A DNA stretch of 64,000 nucleotides from Desulfosporosinus sp. Sb-LF (GTDB taxonomy: Bacteria; Bacillota; Desulfitobacteriia; Desulfitobacteriales; Desulfitobacteriaceae). The first letter of the stretch is position 1, and each line of letters opens with the position of its first letter. Below the pieces are notes generated by a model, which was not told where the DNA came from, did no database searches, and worked only from the letters and a program-made list of their open reading frames with translations. Positions 1 to 9,035 of this stretch are shown here, piece by piece. Position numbers and translations under genes: made by a program. The DNA is taken from positions 1 through 64,000 of the forward strand of contig NZ_SPQR01000006.1 of the NCBI RefSeq assembly GCF_004766055.1. Direction: 5' to 3'.

Positions 1-79
1 TCTACCGAAGGATATCGCCGGAAAGATCAGAGAAATTGTAGAAAACGCTGTCGGACATATGCCAGGCGAAGACGAGTAA
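1..79 (+). CDS. C-terminal end of an unidentified protein (partial)
   Basis: An open frame enters the window (codons from base 2) and stops at TAA 77-79. The 25 visible residues end in MPGEDE and carry no recognisable motif. The next two genes belong to families often found in corrinoid-methyltransferase loci, so a one-carbon or methyltransferase component is possible, but that is only inferred from neighbours. Confidence 0.5.
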   Translation, partial: LPKDIAGKIREIVENAVGHMPGEDE

Positions 80-91
80 CCAAGATTATTG

Positions 92-115
92 GGCTACCTG
101 CTTTTGCAGGTAGCC
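92..115 (+). terminator. Strong hairpin between the partial gene and the hydantoinase-family gene
   Basis: A perfect 10-bp stem (GGCTACCTGC / GCAGGTAGCC) with a TTTT loop. No T-run follows, so it may be an mRNA-stabilising or attenuating hairpin rather than a full intrinsic terminator. It sits 25 bases before the next start codon. Confidence 0.45.
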
Positions 116-140
116 ACTAGTTATGTAAGGAGGGAGAGAA

Positions 141-2147
141 ATGTCACTAGTATTAGGAATCGATACTGGAGGAACATATACTGATGGTGTGGTCGTGGAG
201 CTCAGGAGCAAACAGATATTGAAGAAGGCCAAAGCATTAACTACTCGTGAGGATCTATCGATTGGCATTCGAAATTGCATCTCTAATTTAGACTTTGAAG
301 ATTTTAAGAATATCAGTGCGGTTTCACTATCAACCACATTGGCAACCAATGCAATCGTAGAAGGTCGCGGGTGTGAGGTAGGGCTTTTGATGATTGGCTA
401 TAAACCCATAGAGTCATTGCCAGTGAAACATTACCACGTTCTGCAAGGTGGACACAATATTAAAGGGTATCCCAACGCAGAACTAGATCTAGAAAAGACC
501 CGCCAAGCTATTTACGAACTTAAAGGAAAAGTAGATGCTATAGCTATTTCGGGATATCTTAGCGTAAGGAATCCAGAACATGAAATTGCTGTCATGGGTA
601 TGGTCAATGAAATCCTGGATCTTCCAGTGGTGTGTGCTCACCAGTTAACGACTTCTTTAGGATTCCATGAAAGAACAGTTACGGCAGTCCTCAATGCGCG
701 CTTAATTCCGATTATTACTGACTTAATTGAGTCTGTTAAAAAAGTACTTGATGAAAAAGGAATACAAGCTCCCATCATGGTTGTTAAAGGTGACGGATGT
801 ATGATGGGCGAAGCTTTAGCCCGCGAAAAACCAATCGAAACTATTCTCTCGGGTCCCGCTTCCAGTATCATAGGAGGGACTTTTCTTACTAAGACTTCTG
901 AGGCCCTTGTACTCGATATGGGAGGAACTACGACTGATATCGCAATTCTCAAAAACGGAGTGCCCAGGATCAACCAAGAAGGAGCAACAGTCGGTGGCTG
1001 GCTTACACGTGTCCAGGCTGCACAAATCTATACGTACGGTCTAGGGGGCGATAGCTATATCCAAATCCACAAAGACGGCGAAATTCAGGTAGGCCCCCAA
1101 AGGGTATGGCCTTTGTCCGTGGTTGCGTACCAATATCCTTATTTGGTCGATGAATTGAAGATGAACTTTGAAAAGACCTACGATCTTATGTTTGCCCAAG
1201 CAACGGATTGTTTCATGTTCCTAAAACAAGCTACATTTGAAGTGTTAAATGACCTAGAAAAAAGAGTCGTCGAAATTCTTCAAACTGGTCCAAGAAGTTT
1301 ATATTATCTGACACAAAGAATGAATCTTGATCCTAATCTTCTAAATTTGCAACATCTCGTTAATTTGGGGGTATTAGCCAGAATATCGCTCACACCCACG
1401 GACATTCTGCATGCCAAAGGGACTTATAACCAATGGAACCGGGAAGCAGCGGAAATAGGAGTAAAAATCTTAGCAAGTCGGATGAGAAAAAGCCCAGATG
1501 AGTTCATTCAACTTACATCAGAAAAGATAATCAATGACCTTTGCATTACCTGCCTTCAGAGCCTTGTGGGCTGCGATGAGCAAAGCATTAGGATAAAAAA
1601 CACACCCGAAGTTATGTATTTCATAAAAAAGGCCTTATCACCCAAACAAGGTCAAGAGTTTGACTGTTCCTTTAAAATGAATATGCCAATTGTTGGCATC
1701 GGGGCTCCGGTTCGGGCTTGGTTGCCAGATGTGGCTGAGAAAATGAATACCTGTTTGATTATTCCGGAGCATGCTGAAGTGGCCAACGCTATTGGGGCTG
1801 CCACCGGCAAGATCATGGAAACTGTAAAGGTATTGATTAAGCCTGGCGAAAAAGATGGAACCTATTTGATGCATGCCCCCTGGGAACGCAAGATGTTCGA
1901 GAACCTAGGAGATGCAGTAGCCTATGCATTGGACGAAGCGAAGATAAGGGCAGAACTTGCAGCAAGAAAAGCAGGAGCAAAAGAATATGAGTTAGTAGTG
2001 AACCATGAGGATAGATATGCGCAAGTCGGTATGATAGAAAACGATATCTATATGGAATCACTCATTGAAATAACCGCCGTAGAACGTCCGGAGTGGGAAC
2101 GGGAAGAGATAAAAGAGAAATTCTTTTTGGATACTGTGGGATTCTAG
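141..2147 (+). CDS. Hydantoinase/oxoprolinase-family ATPase-fold protein (HyuA-like)
   Basis: 668 aa. The N-terminus has the ASKHA-type phosphate loop GIDTGGTYTDG (about residues 6-16) followed by STTLATNAIVEGRG (about 63-76), both typical of the Hydant_A_N domain. A second phosphate motif, LDMGGTTTDIA, lies near residues 257-267 in the hydantoinase A domain. AGGGAGAG sits 5-12 bases before the ATG. The next gene, 39 bases downstream, has a B12-dependent methionine synthase activation domain. In anaerobes such pairs accompany corrinoid methyltransferases, so a role in ATP-dependent maintenance of a corrinoid system is more likely here than hydantoin or oxoproline hydrolysis. This is inferred from context; the exact substrate cannot be read from sequence. 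Confidence 0.8.
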   Translation: MSLVLGIDTGGTYTDGVVVELRSKQILKKAKALTTREDLSIGIRNCISNLDFEDFKNISAVSLSTTLATNAIVEGRGCEVGLLMIGYKPIESLPVKHYHVLQGGHNIKGYPNAELDLEKTRQAIYELKGKVDAIAISGYLSVRNPEHEIAVMGMVNEILDLPVVCAHQLTTSLGFHERTVTAVLNARLIPIITDLIESVKKVLDEKGIQAPIMVVKGDGCMMGEALAREKPIETILSGPASSIIGGTFLTKTSEALVLDMGGTTTDIAILKNGVPRINQEGATVGGWLTRVQAAQIYTYGLGGDSYIQIHKDGEIQVGPQRVWPLSVVAYQYPYLVDELKMNFEKTYDLMFAQATDCFMFLKQATFEVLNDLEKRVVEILQTGPRSLYYLTQRMNLDPNLLNLQHLVNLGVLARISLTPTDILHAKGTYNQWNREAAEIGVKILASRMRKSPDEFIQLTSEKIINDLCITCLQSLVGCDEQSIRIKNTPEVMYFIKKALSPKQGQEFDCSFKMNMPIVGIGAPVRAWLPDVAEKMNTCLIIPEHAEVANAIGAATGKIMETVKVLIKPGEKDGTYLMHAPWERKMFENLGDAVAYALDEAKIRAELAARKAGAKEYELVVNHEDRYAQVGMIENDIYMESLIEITAVERPEWEREEIKEKFFLDTVGF

Positions 2148-2186
2148 TGTTTTTCAAATGACTTTTATAAAGGAAGGAGATGCCTG

Positions 2187-2870
2187 ATGAATAAGGTTGT
2201 TCTGGACAATATTCCCTGTGAAATTGATTTTAAAGAGCTTCAAGAAAAGTTACGTATTAATGAAGAAAGTGATTGTTTAGTTGAAATAAAAATGATGGCT
2301 GCTGAAGCTCAGTTACTCGCAAGACCTAAAGTAGTCTATAAAAACGCAAAGATTGAAGCGAAAGGAGATAACTTTGTTGTTATCGATGGAATCAAGTTTA
2401 CCAGTCGTGTTCTACGGGTTAACCTGGAGGAGGCTTTAGAGGTCTTTCCATATGTTGTTACCTGCGGGACTGAGTTGGAAGACTGGTCTAAACAATTTGA
2501 GGATGTTTTTACAATCTTTTGTGCTGATACGATTAAGGAAATGGTACTGCGTTTAGCTTTTCAAACGTTTGAAGCACATCTAGATAAAGAGTTTGGATTG
2601 GGGCATGCTGTCGAAATGAATCCGGGTTCATTGTCTGATTGGCCAATCAATGAGCAAATACATCTATTTGAACTATTAGGTAATGTAAAAGAGTTAATCG
2701 GGGTTCAACTGACTGACAGTTACCTTATGCTTCCGATTAAGAGTATTTCAGGGATTCGTTTTCCAAAAGAAGGTACATTTGAAAACTGCCAATTGTGTCC
2801 TCGAGAGAAGTGCCCTAGCAGAAAAGCACTCTTTGATAAGGAATACGCAGAGAGTTATAAAATCCATTAA
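2187..2870 (+). CDS. Vitamin B12-dependent methionine synthase activation-domain protein
   Basis: 227 aa stand-alone protein resembling the AdoMet-binding activation domain of MetH, which in the family supports reductive remethylation of cob(II)alamin. Near the C-terminus is a cysteine cluster, CQLCPREKC (about residues 201-209, C-x2-C-x4-C), seen in anaerobe versions and possibly a metal site. Start ATG follows AAGGAAGGAG. It is probably co-transcribed with the hydantoinase-family gene 39 bases upstream and followed by a hairpin terminator. It may service a corrinoid protein encoded outside the window rather than MetH itself. Confidence 0.75.
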   Translation: MNKVVLDNIPCEIDFKELQEKLRINEESDCLVEIKMMAAEAQLLARPKVVYKNAKIEAKGDNFVVIDGIKFTSRVLRVNLEEALEVFPYVVTCGTELEDWSKQFEDVFTIFCADTIKEMVLRLAFQTFEAHLDKEFGLGHAVEMNPGSLSDWPINEQIHLFELLGNVKELIGVQLTDSYLMLPIKSISGIRFPKEGTFENCQLCPREKCPSRKALFDKEYAESYKIH

Positions 2871-2907
2871 TGGAAATCAAATACTATATCAAAGAAGGTT
2901 ATGGAGA

Positions 2908-2941
2908 TAGCCGCTTCTTCCGCTATGGAAGGGGCGGCTTA
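2908..2941 (+). terminator. Intrinsic terminator-like hairpin
   Basis: AGCCGCTTCTTCC pairs with GGAAGGGGCGGCT (two G-U pairs) across a short loop. The following bases are AT-rich without a clean T-run. It closes the corrinoid-type operon. Confidence 0.55.
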
Positions 2942-3197
2942 ATTTAATCCCGCGTATTATGCGCCAATGCACGGCTAGAAAAAATAGCGACACCCTATTC
3001 TTGGGTATACACTGCTGGTATACTATGGCATAATACATATGAACAAATATCATTTTAATATCCAACTTTTTATATAATCTTACGCGTTGTAGTTCTCTTT
3101 AGAGATTTTATGAGATTAAGAAAATCCAATAAAAACTATAAGCTATTAAATGATTAACGACGAAGTTGAGTGGCTGTAGACTATGGAGAAGAAAATA
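2942..3197. other. Gene-free AT-rich gap upstream of nadD
   Basis: No open frame with a ribosome site. The only structure noticed is GGTATAC repeated directly at 3004-3010 and 3017-3023 (13-base pitch), each containing the palindrome GTATAC, followed by CATAAT. This could be an operator or promoter for nadD, but no convincing -35/-10 pair is visible. Confidence 0.3.
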
Positions 3198-3848
3198 ATG
3201 AATAATGTTTTAGAAGGCAAAATGGGTAGGTTGGGGATTATGGGCGGAACTTTTGACCCAATTCATTACGGGCATCTGGTTGCCGCAGAAATGGCGCGAG
3301 TTGAATTTCATCTAGACAAAGTGTTATTTATTCCGACTGGAAATCCGCCCCATAAAATTGGAAGAGACGTCTCAGCTGCAGAGTTACGTTATGAGATGGT
3401 TGAGCGCGCTATTCAGGATAATCCTGCTTTTGAGCTATCTGCTCTTGAAATTAAGAGAAACGGGCCTTCCTATACGGTTGATACGTTACGCGTTTTACGC
3501 CGCACTTGGCCGGATTATGAACTTTATTTTATCACGGGTTCAGATGCTCTTCTGGAGATCTTTTCCTGGCGCGATGCCGAGGAAGTTCTCACGTTGATTC
3601 AATTTATTGGCGCAGCACGTCCGGGGTTTGACGCAAGCGATTTTCTTTTGAAGGTTCAAGAAGACAACCCTGAAACCCAGGGGAGGATTCACTCTTTGGA
3701 AGTTCCCGCCTTAGCGATTTCTTCAACAGACATTCGAACAAGAGTCGGACGTGGTGAACCCATTCGTTATCTTTTGCCTGAGCCAGTGCGTCTTTTTATT
3801 CAACAACGTGGGCTGTATTCGCAGGAGGAATTGTCTCATCATGATTAA
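3198..3848 (+). CDS. nadD: Nicotinate-nucleotide adenylyltransferase
   Basis: Transfers AMP from ATP to nicotinate mononucleotide in NAD synthesis. The nucleotidyltransferase signature GIMGGTFDPIHYGHL lies near the N-terminus and the conserved ISSTDIRTR near the C-terminus. The start chosen is ATG 3198 because GGAG at 3185-3188 is 9 bases upstream. An in-frame ATG at 3183 would add five residues but has no good ribosome site, and ATG 3222 is also possible. Length (216 aa) is normal. In Bacillus nadD directly precedes yqeK; here an RRM gene and a family B repeat separate them. Confidence 0.93.
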   Translation: MNNVLEGKMGRLGIMGGTFDPIHYGHLVAAEMARVEFHLDKVLFIPTGNPPHKIGRDVSAAELRYEMVERAIQDNPAFELSALEIKRNGPSYTVDTLRVLRRTWPDYELYFITGSDALLEIFSWRDAEEVLTLIQFIGAARPGFDASDFLLKVQEDNPETQGRIHSLEVPALAISSTDIRTRVGRGEPIRYLLPEPVRLFIQQRGLYSQEELSHHD

Positions 3849-3948
3849 TTCTCTGTAATTATCATCAACTAGTTCGCATACTCTGCCTGGATTTGATCAT
3901 ACTAAAAACGATCAGTGAATCAATTCAGGACAAGAGGTGACAGTTCTA

Positions 3949-4200
3949 ATGACAACTACTCTTTATGTTGGAAATCTTCCTTGGAATACTACAGCAGATG
4001 AACTTGGTGAATTCTTTGGTGGATATGGTCAGGTTGAAAGCAGTCGGATTATTACCGATCGAGAAACGGGTCGCTCCCGTGGGTTTGGTTTTATCGAAGT
4101 CGAAGAAGGGGACGCAGCACGCATTGCACAAGAGCTTAATGGCAAAGATTTCGGTGGACGGCCATTGACGGTGAACGAAGCGAAACCAAAACAAATGTAA
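3949..4200 (+). CDS. Small RRM-type RNA-binding protein
   Basis: 83 aa, a single RNA recognition motif. RNP2 is LYVGNL near residues 4-9 and RNP1 is RGFGFIEV around residues 43-50, with the aromatic residues that stack on RNA. The start is ATG 3949, placed 9 bases after GAGGTG (3934-3939); an upstream GTG at 3937 overlaps that ribosome site. Bacterial single-RRM proteins are known from cyanobacteria and scattered Firmicutes, and their targets are usually undefined. A hairpin terminator follows, so it looks monocistronic. Confidence 0.88.
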   Translation: MTTTLYVGNLPWNTTADELGEFFGGYGQVESSRIITDRETGRSRGFGFIEVEEGDAARIAQELNGKDFGGRPLTVNEAKPKQM

Positions 4201-4219
4201 AAGCCCTGCGGATTGTTGT

Positions 4220-4258
4220 ACAGGAGATCCTCTGACATGCTTGTGGGGGGTCTCCTGT
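4220..4258 (+). terminator. Terminator hairpin after the RRM gene
   Basis: ACAGGAGATCC pairs with GGGGTCTCCTGT (one G-U), closing an 11-bp stem. The trailing T content is weak. It immediately precedes the first family B repeat. Confidence 0.5.
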
Positions 4259-4267
4259 TCGTTGTAG

Positions 4268-4618
4268 AGAGGAAGTTTCTTAGCATCCTACGGCGGTATG
4301 TGTTCGTTTGGGGTAAGCGCCTTCGGCGATAGTCTCCACCGGAGACTATCGTGATCGCACTCGCTTCATCGCTATTCCCTTGACGATTAATCTAAAACGC
4401 AAAACCTATGGTCTGTTCTGCATGCCCGTCGCTCCTTGCCATCCTTGGCACCGCGGCATCAGTCCATCTCGGCATCTTGCCATCCATGGCGATGCTCTAA
4501 CCTCAAACGTCCTGTTTGAGTCATGGACAAGTCCCGTTGCGTTTCTTAACGATTAATCGTCTGCGCTCATTGACGCGATTCCGCTCACCGTGCTTCACTA
4601 AGCTAAGAAACTTCCTCT
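4268..4618. repeat. Family B structured repeat, most complete copy, 17-bp terminal inverted repeats
   Basis: 351 bp with no credible coding frame. Terminal inverted repeats: AGAGGAAGTTTCTTAGC at 4268-4284 and its exact reverse complement at 4602-4618. Inside are several hairpins: CGATAGTCTCC/GGAGACTATCG with a 3-base loop (about 4317-4342), the short palindrome GCCATCCTTGGC (about 4438-4450), GCCATCCATGGC, and CTCAAAC-GTCCT-GTTTGAG. Pieces recur at 16.7, 19.0, 22.2 and 41.2 kb. The layout resembles a non-autonomous mobile element (MITE-like) or a structured RNA. Confidence 0.75.
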
Positions 4619-4671
4619 AGCTTGGGTCGACGGGGCTTGGTTGACGGTTGGGCTGTTTACGTCTTTGACGC

Positions 4672-4693
4672 AAAAGCACTTTGCGTGCTTTTT
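4672..4693 (+). terminator. Hairpin with T-run downstream of family B copy
   Basis: AAAAGCAC pairs with GTGCTTTTT across TTTGC. The T-rich right arm gives it intrinsic-terminator character. It lies in the spacer before yqeK. The preceding bases (GTCTTTGACGC) resemble the ACGTC/GACGC mini-hairpins that accompany other family B copies. Confidence 0.4.
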
Positions 4694-4955
4694 AGGTGAA
4701 TGAAGGGCTTTCCTATTCCGAAAGGATTTAGCTTTTTCAAGAATCGTTTACTAATCTCGAAGGTCTTGTTTGTGTCTTAGCCAAGTGACCCGGGAATTGT
4801 ATAGAGTGTTCGATTCTCTTCTCTTTACAACGGAATCGATTAATTGATAGAATATAAAGTATAATAAGAGATTAGGGATAGGAGAAGTGGCAAAGATATA
4901 GATATGAGACAAAAGGATAAAAAAGATAAGAGATATAAAGAGGAGCGGGAGATAC
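4694..4955. other. Gene-free spacer before yqeK
   Basis: AT-rich and purine-rich toward the 3' end. A TATAAT at about 4857-4862 could be a -10 element for yqeK, but no good -35 stands 16-18 bases upstream. Nothing else is recognised. Confidence 0.3.
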
Positions 4956-5537
4956 GTGATATTGCAGGTTGATGAGATGATGAATTTAGCGGTTCGTGTT
5001 CTTTCGGAGGAACGATTGATACATACGTTGGGTGTTGCTGATTGGGCGGATGAGTTGGCCAGGCATCATGGTTTGGATCCGATTAAAGCGCGTTGTGCTG
5101 GATTGGTGCACGATTTGGCAAAGGAAATGCCCATTAAGGATCAGTTAGGGTTGGCACGACGGTGGGATTTACTTTGTTATACTGAAGATGAACAAAATCC
5201 GTATGTTTTACATGGTCCTGTTGCGGCTTATTGGTTGGAACATTTTTATGGGCTGGAAGATGCTGACGTTTTAGCGGCGGTTGCGAATCATACGTTGGGG
5301 AGACCGGAAATGTCCTTGTTAGAGATGCTTATTTACAGTGCGGATTTAACGGAATCTAATCGTGATTTTCCAAAAGTGGACAATTTGCGTCAATCCTTGT
5401 ATGATGATTTAGAAAAGGGTACATTAGACTGTGTTAAACACACTTTAATATATTTGAAAGAAGGCAAACGCCCGATTCATCCCTTAACTCAATTAACCTA
5501 TGATGATTTGCAAAGGAGGATAAATTTTGGAACTTGA
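4956..5537 (+). CDS. yqeK: HD-domain phosphohydrolase YqeK (symmetrical Ap4A hydrolase family)
   Basis: 193 aa. HD-superfamily metal motif in AGLVHDLAKE (near residue 52), with further histidines in VLHGPVAAYWLE and ANHTLG. Family members hydrolyse diadenosine tetraphosphate to two ADP, limiting this alarmone-like dinucleotide. GTG 4956 is the start, 10 bases after AGGAG; ATG 4977 is an alternative that would trim seven residues. The 3' end overlaps rsfS by 11 bases, implying translational coupling, as in the conserved nadD-yqeK-rsfS region. Confidence 0.9.
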   Translation: MILQVDEMMNLAVRVLSEERLIHTLGVADWADELARHHGLDPIKARCAGLVHDLAKEMPIKDQLGLARRWDLLCYTEDEQNPYVLHGPVAAYWLEHFYGLEDADVLAAVANHTLGRPEMSLLEMLIYSADLTESNRDFPKVDNLRQSLYDDLEKGTLDCVKHTLIYLKEGKRPIHPLTQLTYDDLQRRINFGT

Positions 5538-5886
5538 TCAAAAAATGCTTAAAAATGTGGTTAGTTTTGTCGAGGACAAAAAAGGTGGAGATATTACTTT
5601 TTTGGATGTAAGGAGTATTTCGGCAATCACTGATTACTGCTTGATTGTAACTGGGAATTCAACCACTCAGGTTAAAGCAATCACGAACTATTTGGAGGAA
5701 AAGTTGCCGGATATCGGTGTACCGGTTGCTCATCTTGAAGGATTACCCGATGCTAAATGGGTTTTGATGGATTGTGGTGGAGACTTAGTCATTCATGTGA
5801 TGACTCCAGAGCAACGTGAATTTTATCAACTGGAGCGCCTTTGGAAGGATGCCGGAGTTGTCTCATTCGATTCTGTCGAAGTTTAG
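5527..5886 (+). CDS. rsfS: Ribosomal silencing factor RsfS
   Basis: 119 aa, normal length for the RsfS/YbeB/Iojap family. The conserved core ITDYCLIVTGNS lies near residues 34-45, and LEGLPDAKWVLMD plus DLVIHVM follow. Known members bind L14 on the 50S subunit and block subunit joining under starvation. TTG start with AGGAGG 7-8 bases upstream, inside the end of yqeK. Confidence 0.93.
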   Translation: MELDQKMLKNVVSFVEDKKGGDITFLDVRSISAITDYCLIVTGNSTTQVKAITNYLEEKLPDIGVPVAHLEGLPDAKWVLMDCGGDLVIHVMTPEQREFYQLERLWKDAGVVSFDSVEV

Positions 5887-5936
5887 AAGCAAGCCAGCTA
5901 AATTAACGAAACTAACCAAAACAAACACGTAAAAGC

Positions 5937-6146
5937 AACGATAGGGAGTAGTACTTAGGAATCCTCACTTAGAGAGGCGGCGGAAGGTGCAAGCCGTTGT
6001 AGGAGACTTGGGGAACTCACCCTGGAGCTGTGTTCAGGTTGCAATGAACACCGGTGCGAACCGTTAAGATCGTTTGAGCACTTATAAAATTGGGTGGTAC
6101 CACGGGAGCACGTCTCTCGTCCCTTTAGGGACGGGAGATTTTTTAA
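5937..6146 (+). promoter_or_regulatory. T-box leader, leucine-specific, controlling leuS
   Basis: Stem I begins at the AGGGAGTAGTA segment. The likely specifier codon is CTC at 6016-6018 (leucine) followed by A, as expected. The T-box core TGGGTGGTACCACG is at about 6091-6104. A terminator follows: TCTCTCGTCCC / GGGACGGGAGA with a TTTTTT run (about 6114-6145). By family knowledge, uncharged tRNA-Leu stabilises the antiterminator and allows leuS transcription. No clear promoter is seen in the 50 bases after rsfS. Confidence 0.93.
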
Positions 6147-6326
6147 TGTAAGGAAAGTGTGTGGCATTGCGTTAGCTATGTCCGCTGTATATAGTAGTGA
6201 TGTAATTTTCTCGGGCTCCATTTATGAAATTCGTTTAGAAAGTCAAGTTTGTGTGAAGTAGTTGACTCTTTAGCATCTGAGGCTTGTTGTTAGCTAAGTT
6301 TCTTTATAATTAAGGGGGAAGGGTTT
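6147..6326 (+). other. Untranslated leader between T-box terminator and leuS
   Basis: 180 bases without a supported open frame; it ends in GGGGGAAGGG just before the leuS ATG. No second hairpin of note was recognised. Confidence 0.4.
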
Positions 6327-8831
6327 ATGCAAGAAAAGTATTCGTTTTCCGAGATCGAACCAAAGTGGCAGAAACATTGGGTTGAAAACAAAGATTATAA
6401 GACGGAGGAAAATTCCTCTAAGAAAAAGTATTATGCCTTGGCCATGTTTCCTTATCCTTCGGGAGATTTGCACATGGGTCATGTCCGTAATTACTCGATC
6501 GCCGATGTTATCGCTCGCTATAAACGGATGCAAGGATATAATGTCCTTCATCCGATCGGTTGGGATTCGTTTGGCTTACCTGCGGAAAATGCGGCGATCA
6601 AGCATCAAACTCCACCGGCAGACTGGACTTGGAAAAATATCGCTAACATGCGGCGTCAACTTAAAGAGATGGGAATTTCTTATGACTGGGATCGGGAGAT
6701 GGCAACCTGCCATCCTGGCTATTATAAATGGACGCAGTGGTTGTTTTTAGAGTTTTACAAACACGGATTGGTTTATAAGAAGAAGGCTGCGGTGAACTGG
6801 TGTCCTTCATGTGCCACGGTACTTGCCAATGAGCAAGTTGTCGATGGAGGGTGCGAACGCTGTAACACCTTAGTGACGAAGAAAAACCTGGAACAGTGGT
6901 TCTTCAAAATCACGGATTATGCGGATGTTTTGCTTCAAGATTTGGACAAGCTGACTGGTTGGCCTGAAAAGGTGAAAACCATGCAGCGTAACTGGATTGG
7001 TCGTTCTGAAGGGGTGGAGGTACAATTCCCTTTGGATGAACGCCAGGATAAGATTACGGTATACACTACACGGGTTGACACCCTTTACGGGGTGAGTTAT
7101 GTAGTTTTAGCTCCTGAACATCCGCTCGTTAAAGAGCTTGTGGAAGGCACGGACTACGAGAAGGATGTGCTGGCATTCATTGAGAAGATGAATGGTCTCA
7201 ATGAAATTGCGCGGACTTCAACGGAGGCAGAAAAAGAAGGGTTATTCATCGGGGCGTATTGCGTTAATCCGATCAATGGACAGAAAGTCCCGATTTGGAT
7301 TGCTAACTATGTTCTTCTCGAATACGGAACGGGTGCGGTCATGGGCGTACCGGCTCACGACGAACGGGACTTTGAATATGCAACGAAGTATGGTCTAACG
7401 ATTAAAACCGTTATTATGCCAGCGGGCAGTGCGCCGGAAGATAAAGATCAACCGCTAGAGGCTGCTTTTACAGGAGAAGGGTTCATGGTTAATTCTGATT
7501 CCTTTGATGGTCTGGACAATGAAGAGGGCTGGGACCGGATTGCAGATGAAGTGGAGCGCCGAGGCATGGGTGAACGGAAAGTAAATTTCCGTTTGCGTGA
7601 CTGGCTTATTTCCCGTCAACGTTATTGGGGAGCACCTATTCCGATCGTTTATTGTGAATCTTGTGGAACAGTCCTGGTTCCTGAAGAACAGTTGCCAGTA
7701 ATGCTCCCTGCGGACGTTGTCTTTAAAGCTGGAGAAAATCCCTTAGCGACCTCTTCTGCCTTCACTGATACAATTTGCCCACAGTGTGGAGGTCCTGCTC
7801 GACGTGAGACGGATACGATGGATACGTTTGTTTGTTCCTCGTGGTATTATCTCCGCTATACAGATCCCCGTAACTCGGAGGCAGTTTTTTCTAAATCGGC
7901 TGTGGATCAATGGATGAATGTGGATCAATACGTTGGTGGTGTGGAGCATGCAATCCTTCACCTTCTTTACTCGCGCTTCTTTACTAAAGCTTTACGGGAT
8001 TTTGGATATTTACAAGCTGATGAACCGTTCCAAAACTTGCTTACGCAGGGGATGGTTTGCATGGATGGATCTAAAATGTCCAAATCCAAAGGGAATATTG
8101 TCAGCCCAGAGTTGATTATTGGTAAATATGGTGCTGACACGGCACGATTATTCATCCTGTTCGCAGCTCCACCTGAGAGGGACTTGGAGTGGAGTGACCA
8201 AGGAGTTGAAGGGTGTTACCGTTTCCTTAATCGCATCTGGCGCTTAGTCGCTCAATATGAGCCCATCATAAAGGAACTCCAAACTCAACCATCCGACTCC
8301 AATAATGAAATGAGCGGATGGGGGCACTTGGATGCACCAGGGAAAGCATTACGCCGCCACACCCATTTGGCGATTCAAAGGGTCACAATAGACCTTGGGA
8401 CGCGCTTAAACTTTAACACGGCGATCAGTACTATTATGGAATGGGTTAACGCTTTGTACCTCTATAAGGAGCAGCCTACGGCGGATGCCGCGGTCGGTCG
8501 TGAAGCAGTCGAAGCAATTCTATTACTCCTTGCTCCAATTGCTCCGCATATCACAGAAGAGCTTTGGAGGGAGCTTGGGCACTCAGAGAGCATCCACAAA
8601 CAACCCTGGCCTGAAGTGGACGAAGCCGCTCTCGTACAAGACGAAGTGACAGTTGTTCTTCAAGTGAACGGAAAAGTTCGTGACCGAATTCAAGTGTCTG
8701 CAGAAATCTCAGCAGCCGAGTTGGAAAAAATGGTGCTTTCTCAGCCCAAAGTCAGTGAATGGATTCAGGGAAAGTCGATTGTCAAAGTCATTACGGTTCC
8801 GGGTAAACTGGTTAACATAGTTGTCAAGTAA
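6327..8831 (+). CDS. leuS: Leucyl-tRNA synthetase
   Basis: 834 aa, full length for bacterial LeuRS. HIGH-type motif [14 protein letters not shown] near residues 38-51; zinc-finger cysteines in [10 protein letters not shown] and CERC (about 155-180); the CP1 editing domain with TSTEAEKEG and [15 protein letters not shown]; and the KMSKS loop in [10 protein letters not shown] near residue 580. The C-terminal part holds the anticodon-binding domain. It charges tRNA-Leu and is controlled by the upstream leucine T-box. A hairpin terminator follows. Confidence 0.97.
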   Translation: MQEKYSFSEIEPKWQKHWVENKDYKTEENSSKKKYYALAMFPYPSGDLHMGHVRNYSIADVIARYKRMQGYNVLHPIGWDSFGLPAENAAIKHQTPPADWTWKNIANMRRQLKEMGISYDWDREMATCHPGYYKWTQWLFLEFYKHGLVYKKKAAVNWCPSCATVLANEQVVDGGCERCNTLVTKKNLEQWFFKITDYADVLLQDLDKLTGWPEKVKTMQRNWIGRSEGVEVQFPLDERQDKITVYTTRVDTLYGVSYVVLAPEHPLVKELVEGTDYEKDVLAFIEKMNGLNEIARTSTEAEKEGLFIGAYCVNPINGQKVPIWIANYVLLEYGTGAVMGVPAHDERDFEYATKYGLTIKTVIMPAGSAPEDKDQPLEAAFTGEGFMVNSDSFDGLDNEEGWDRIADEVERRGMGERKVNFRLRDWLISRQRYWGAPIPIVYCESCGTVLVPEEQLPVMLPADVVFKAGENPLATSSAFTDTICPQCGGPARRETDTMDTFVCSSWYYLRYTDPRNSEAVFSKSAVDQWMNVDQYVGGVEHAILHLLYSRFFTKALRDFGYLQADEPFQNLLTQGMVCMDGSKMSKSKGNIVSPELIIGKYGADTARLFILFAAPPERDLEWSDQGVEGCYRFLNRIWRLVAQYEPIIKELQTQPSDSNNEMSGWGHLDAPGKALRRHTHLAIQRVTIDLGTRLNFNTAISTIMEWVNALYLYKEQPTADAAVGREAVEAILLLLAPIAPHITEELWRELGHSESIHKQPWPEVDEAALVQDEVTVVLQVNGKVRDRIQVSAEISAAELEKMVLSQPKVSEWIQGKSIVKVITVPGKLVNIVVK

Positions 8832-8845
8832 ATAGGTATTATAGG

Positions 8846-8881
8846 AAAAGGGTAAGTTTGCATCGGCGAGCTTACCCTTTT
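8846..8881 (+). terminator. Intrinsic terminator after leuS
   Basis: AAAAGGGTAAG pairs with CTTACCCTTTT, an 11-bp stem with a 14-base loop, followed by T-rich sequence. Confidence 0.75.
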
Positions 8882-9035
8882 TCATTTGAGGAATGATGAG
8901 CTTGTAAGAATGGTTGGCCAGGTTTGGAATATAGTATTAATAGATCTGGTTTGGAAATGGGTCGTCAGGTTGAAGAAAATTAGTAGGATCTGGAATATAC
9001 TATCAAAAGAGCGGCAGAAAAGGGAGTGTAATATT

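Noticed and set aside
6150-6180. Sigma-54 promoter (TGGCATTGC)
   Set aside because: Spacing between the GG and GC elements is wrong, and it lies in the leuS leader far from nif.
8886-9035. 50-residue N-terminal extension of the PIN-PhoH protein
   Set aside because: The region lacks PIN-domain features and a ribosome site at 8886, while TTG 9036 has GGAG at the right distance and begins the conserved YVLDSSVLL motif.
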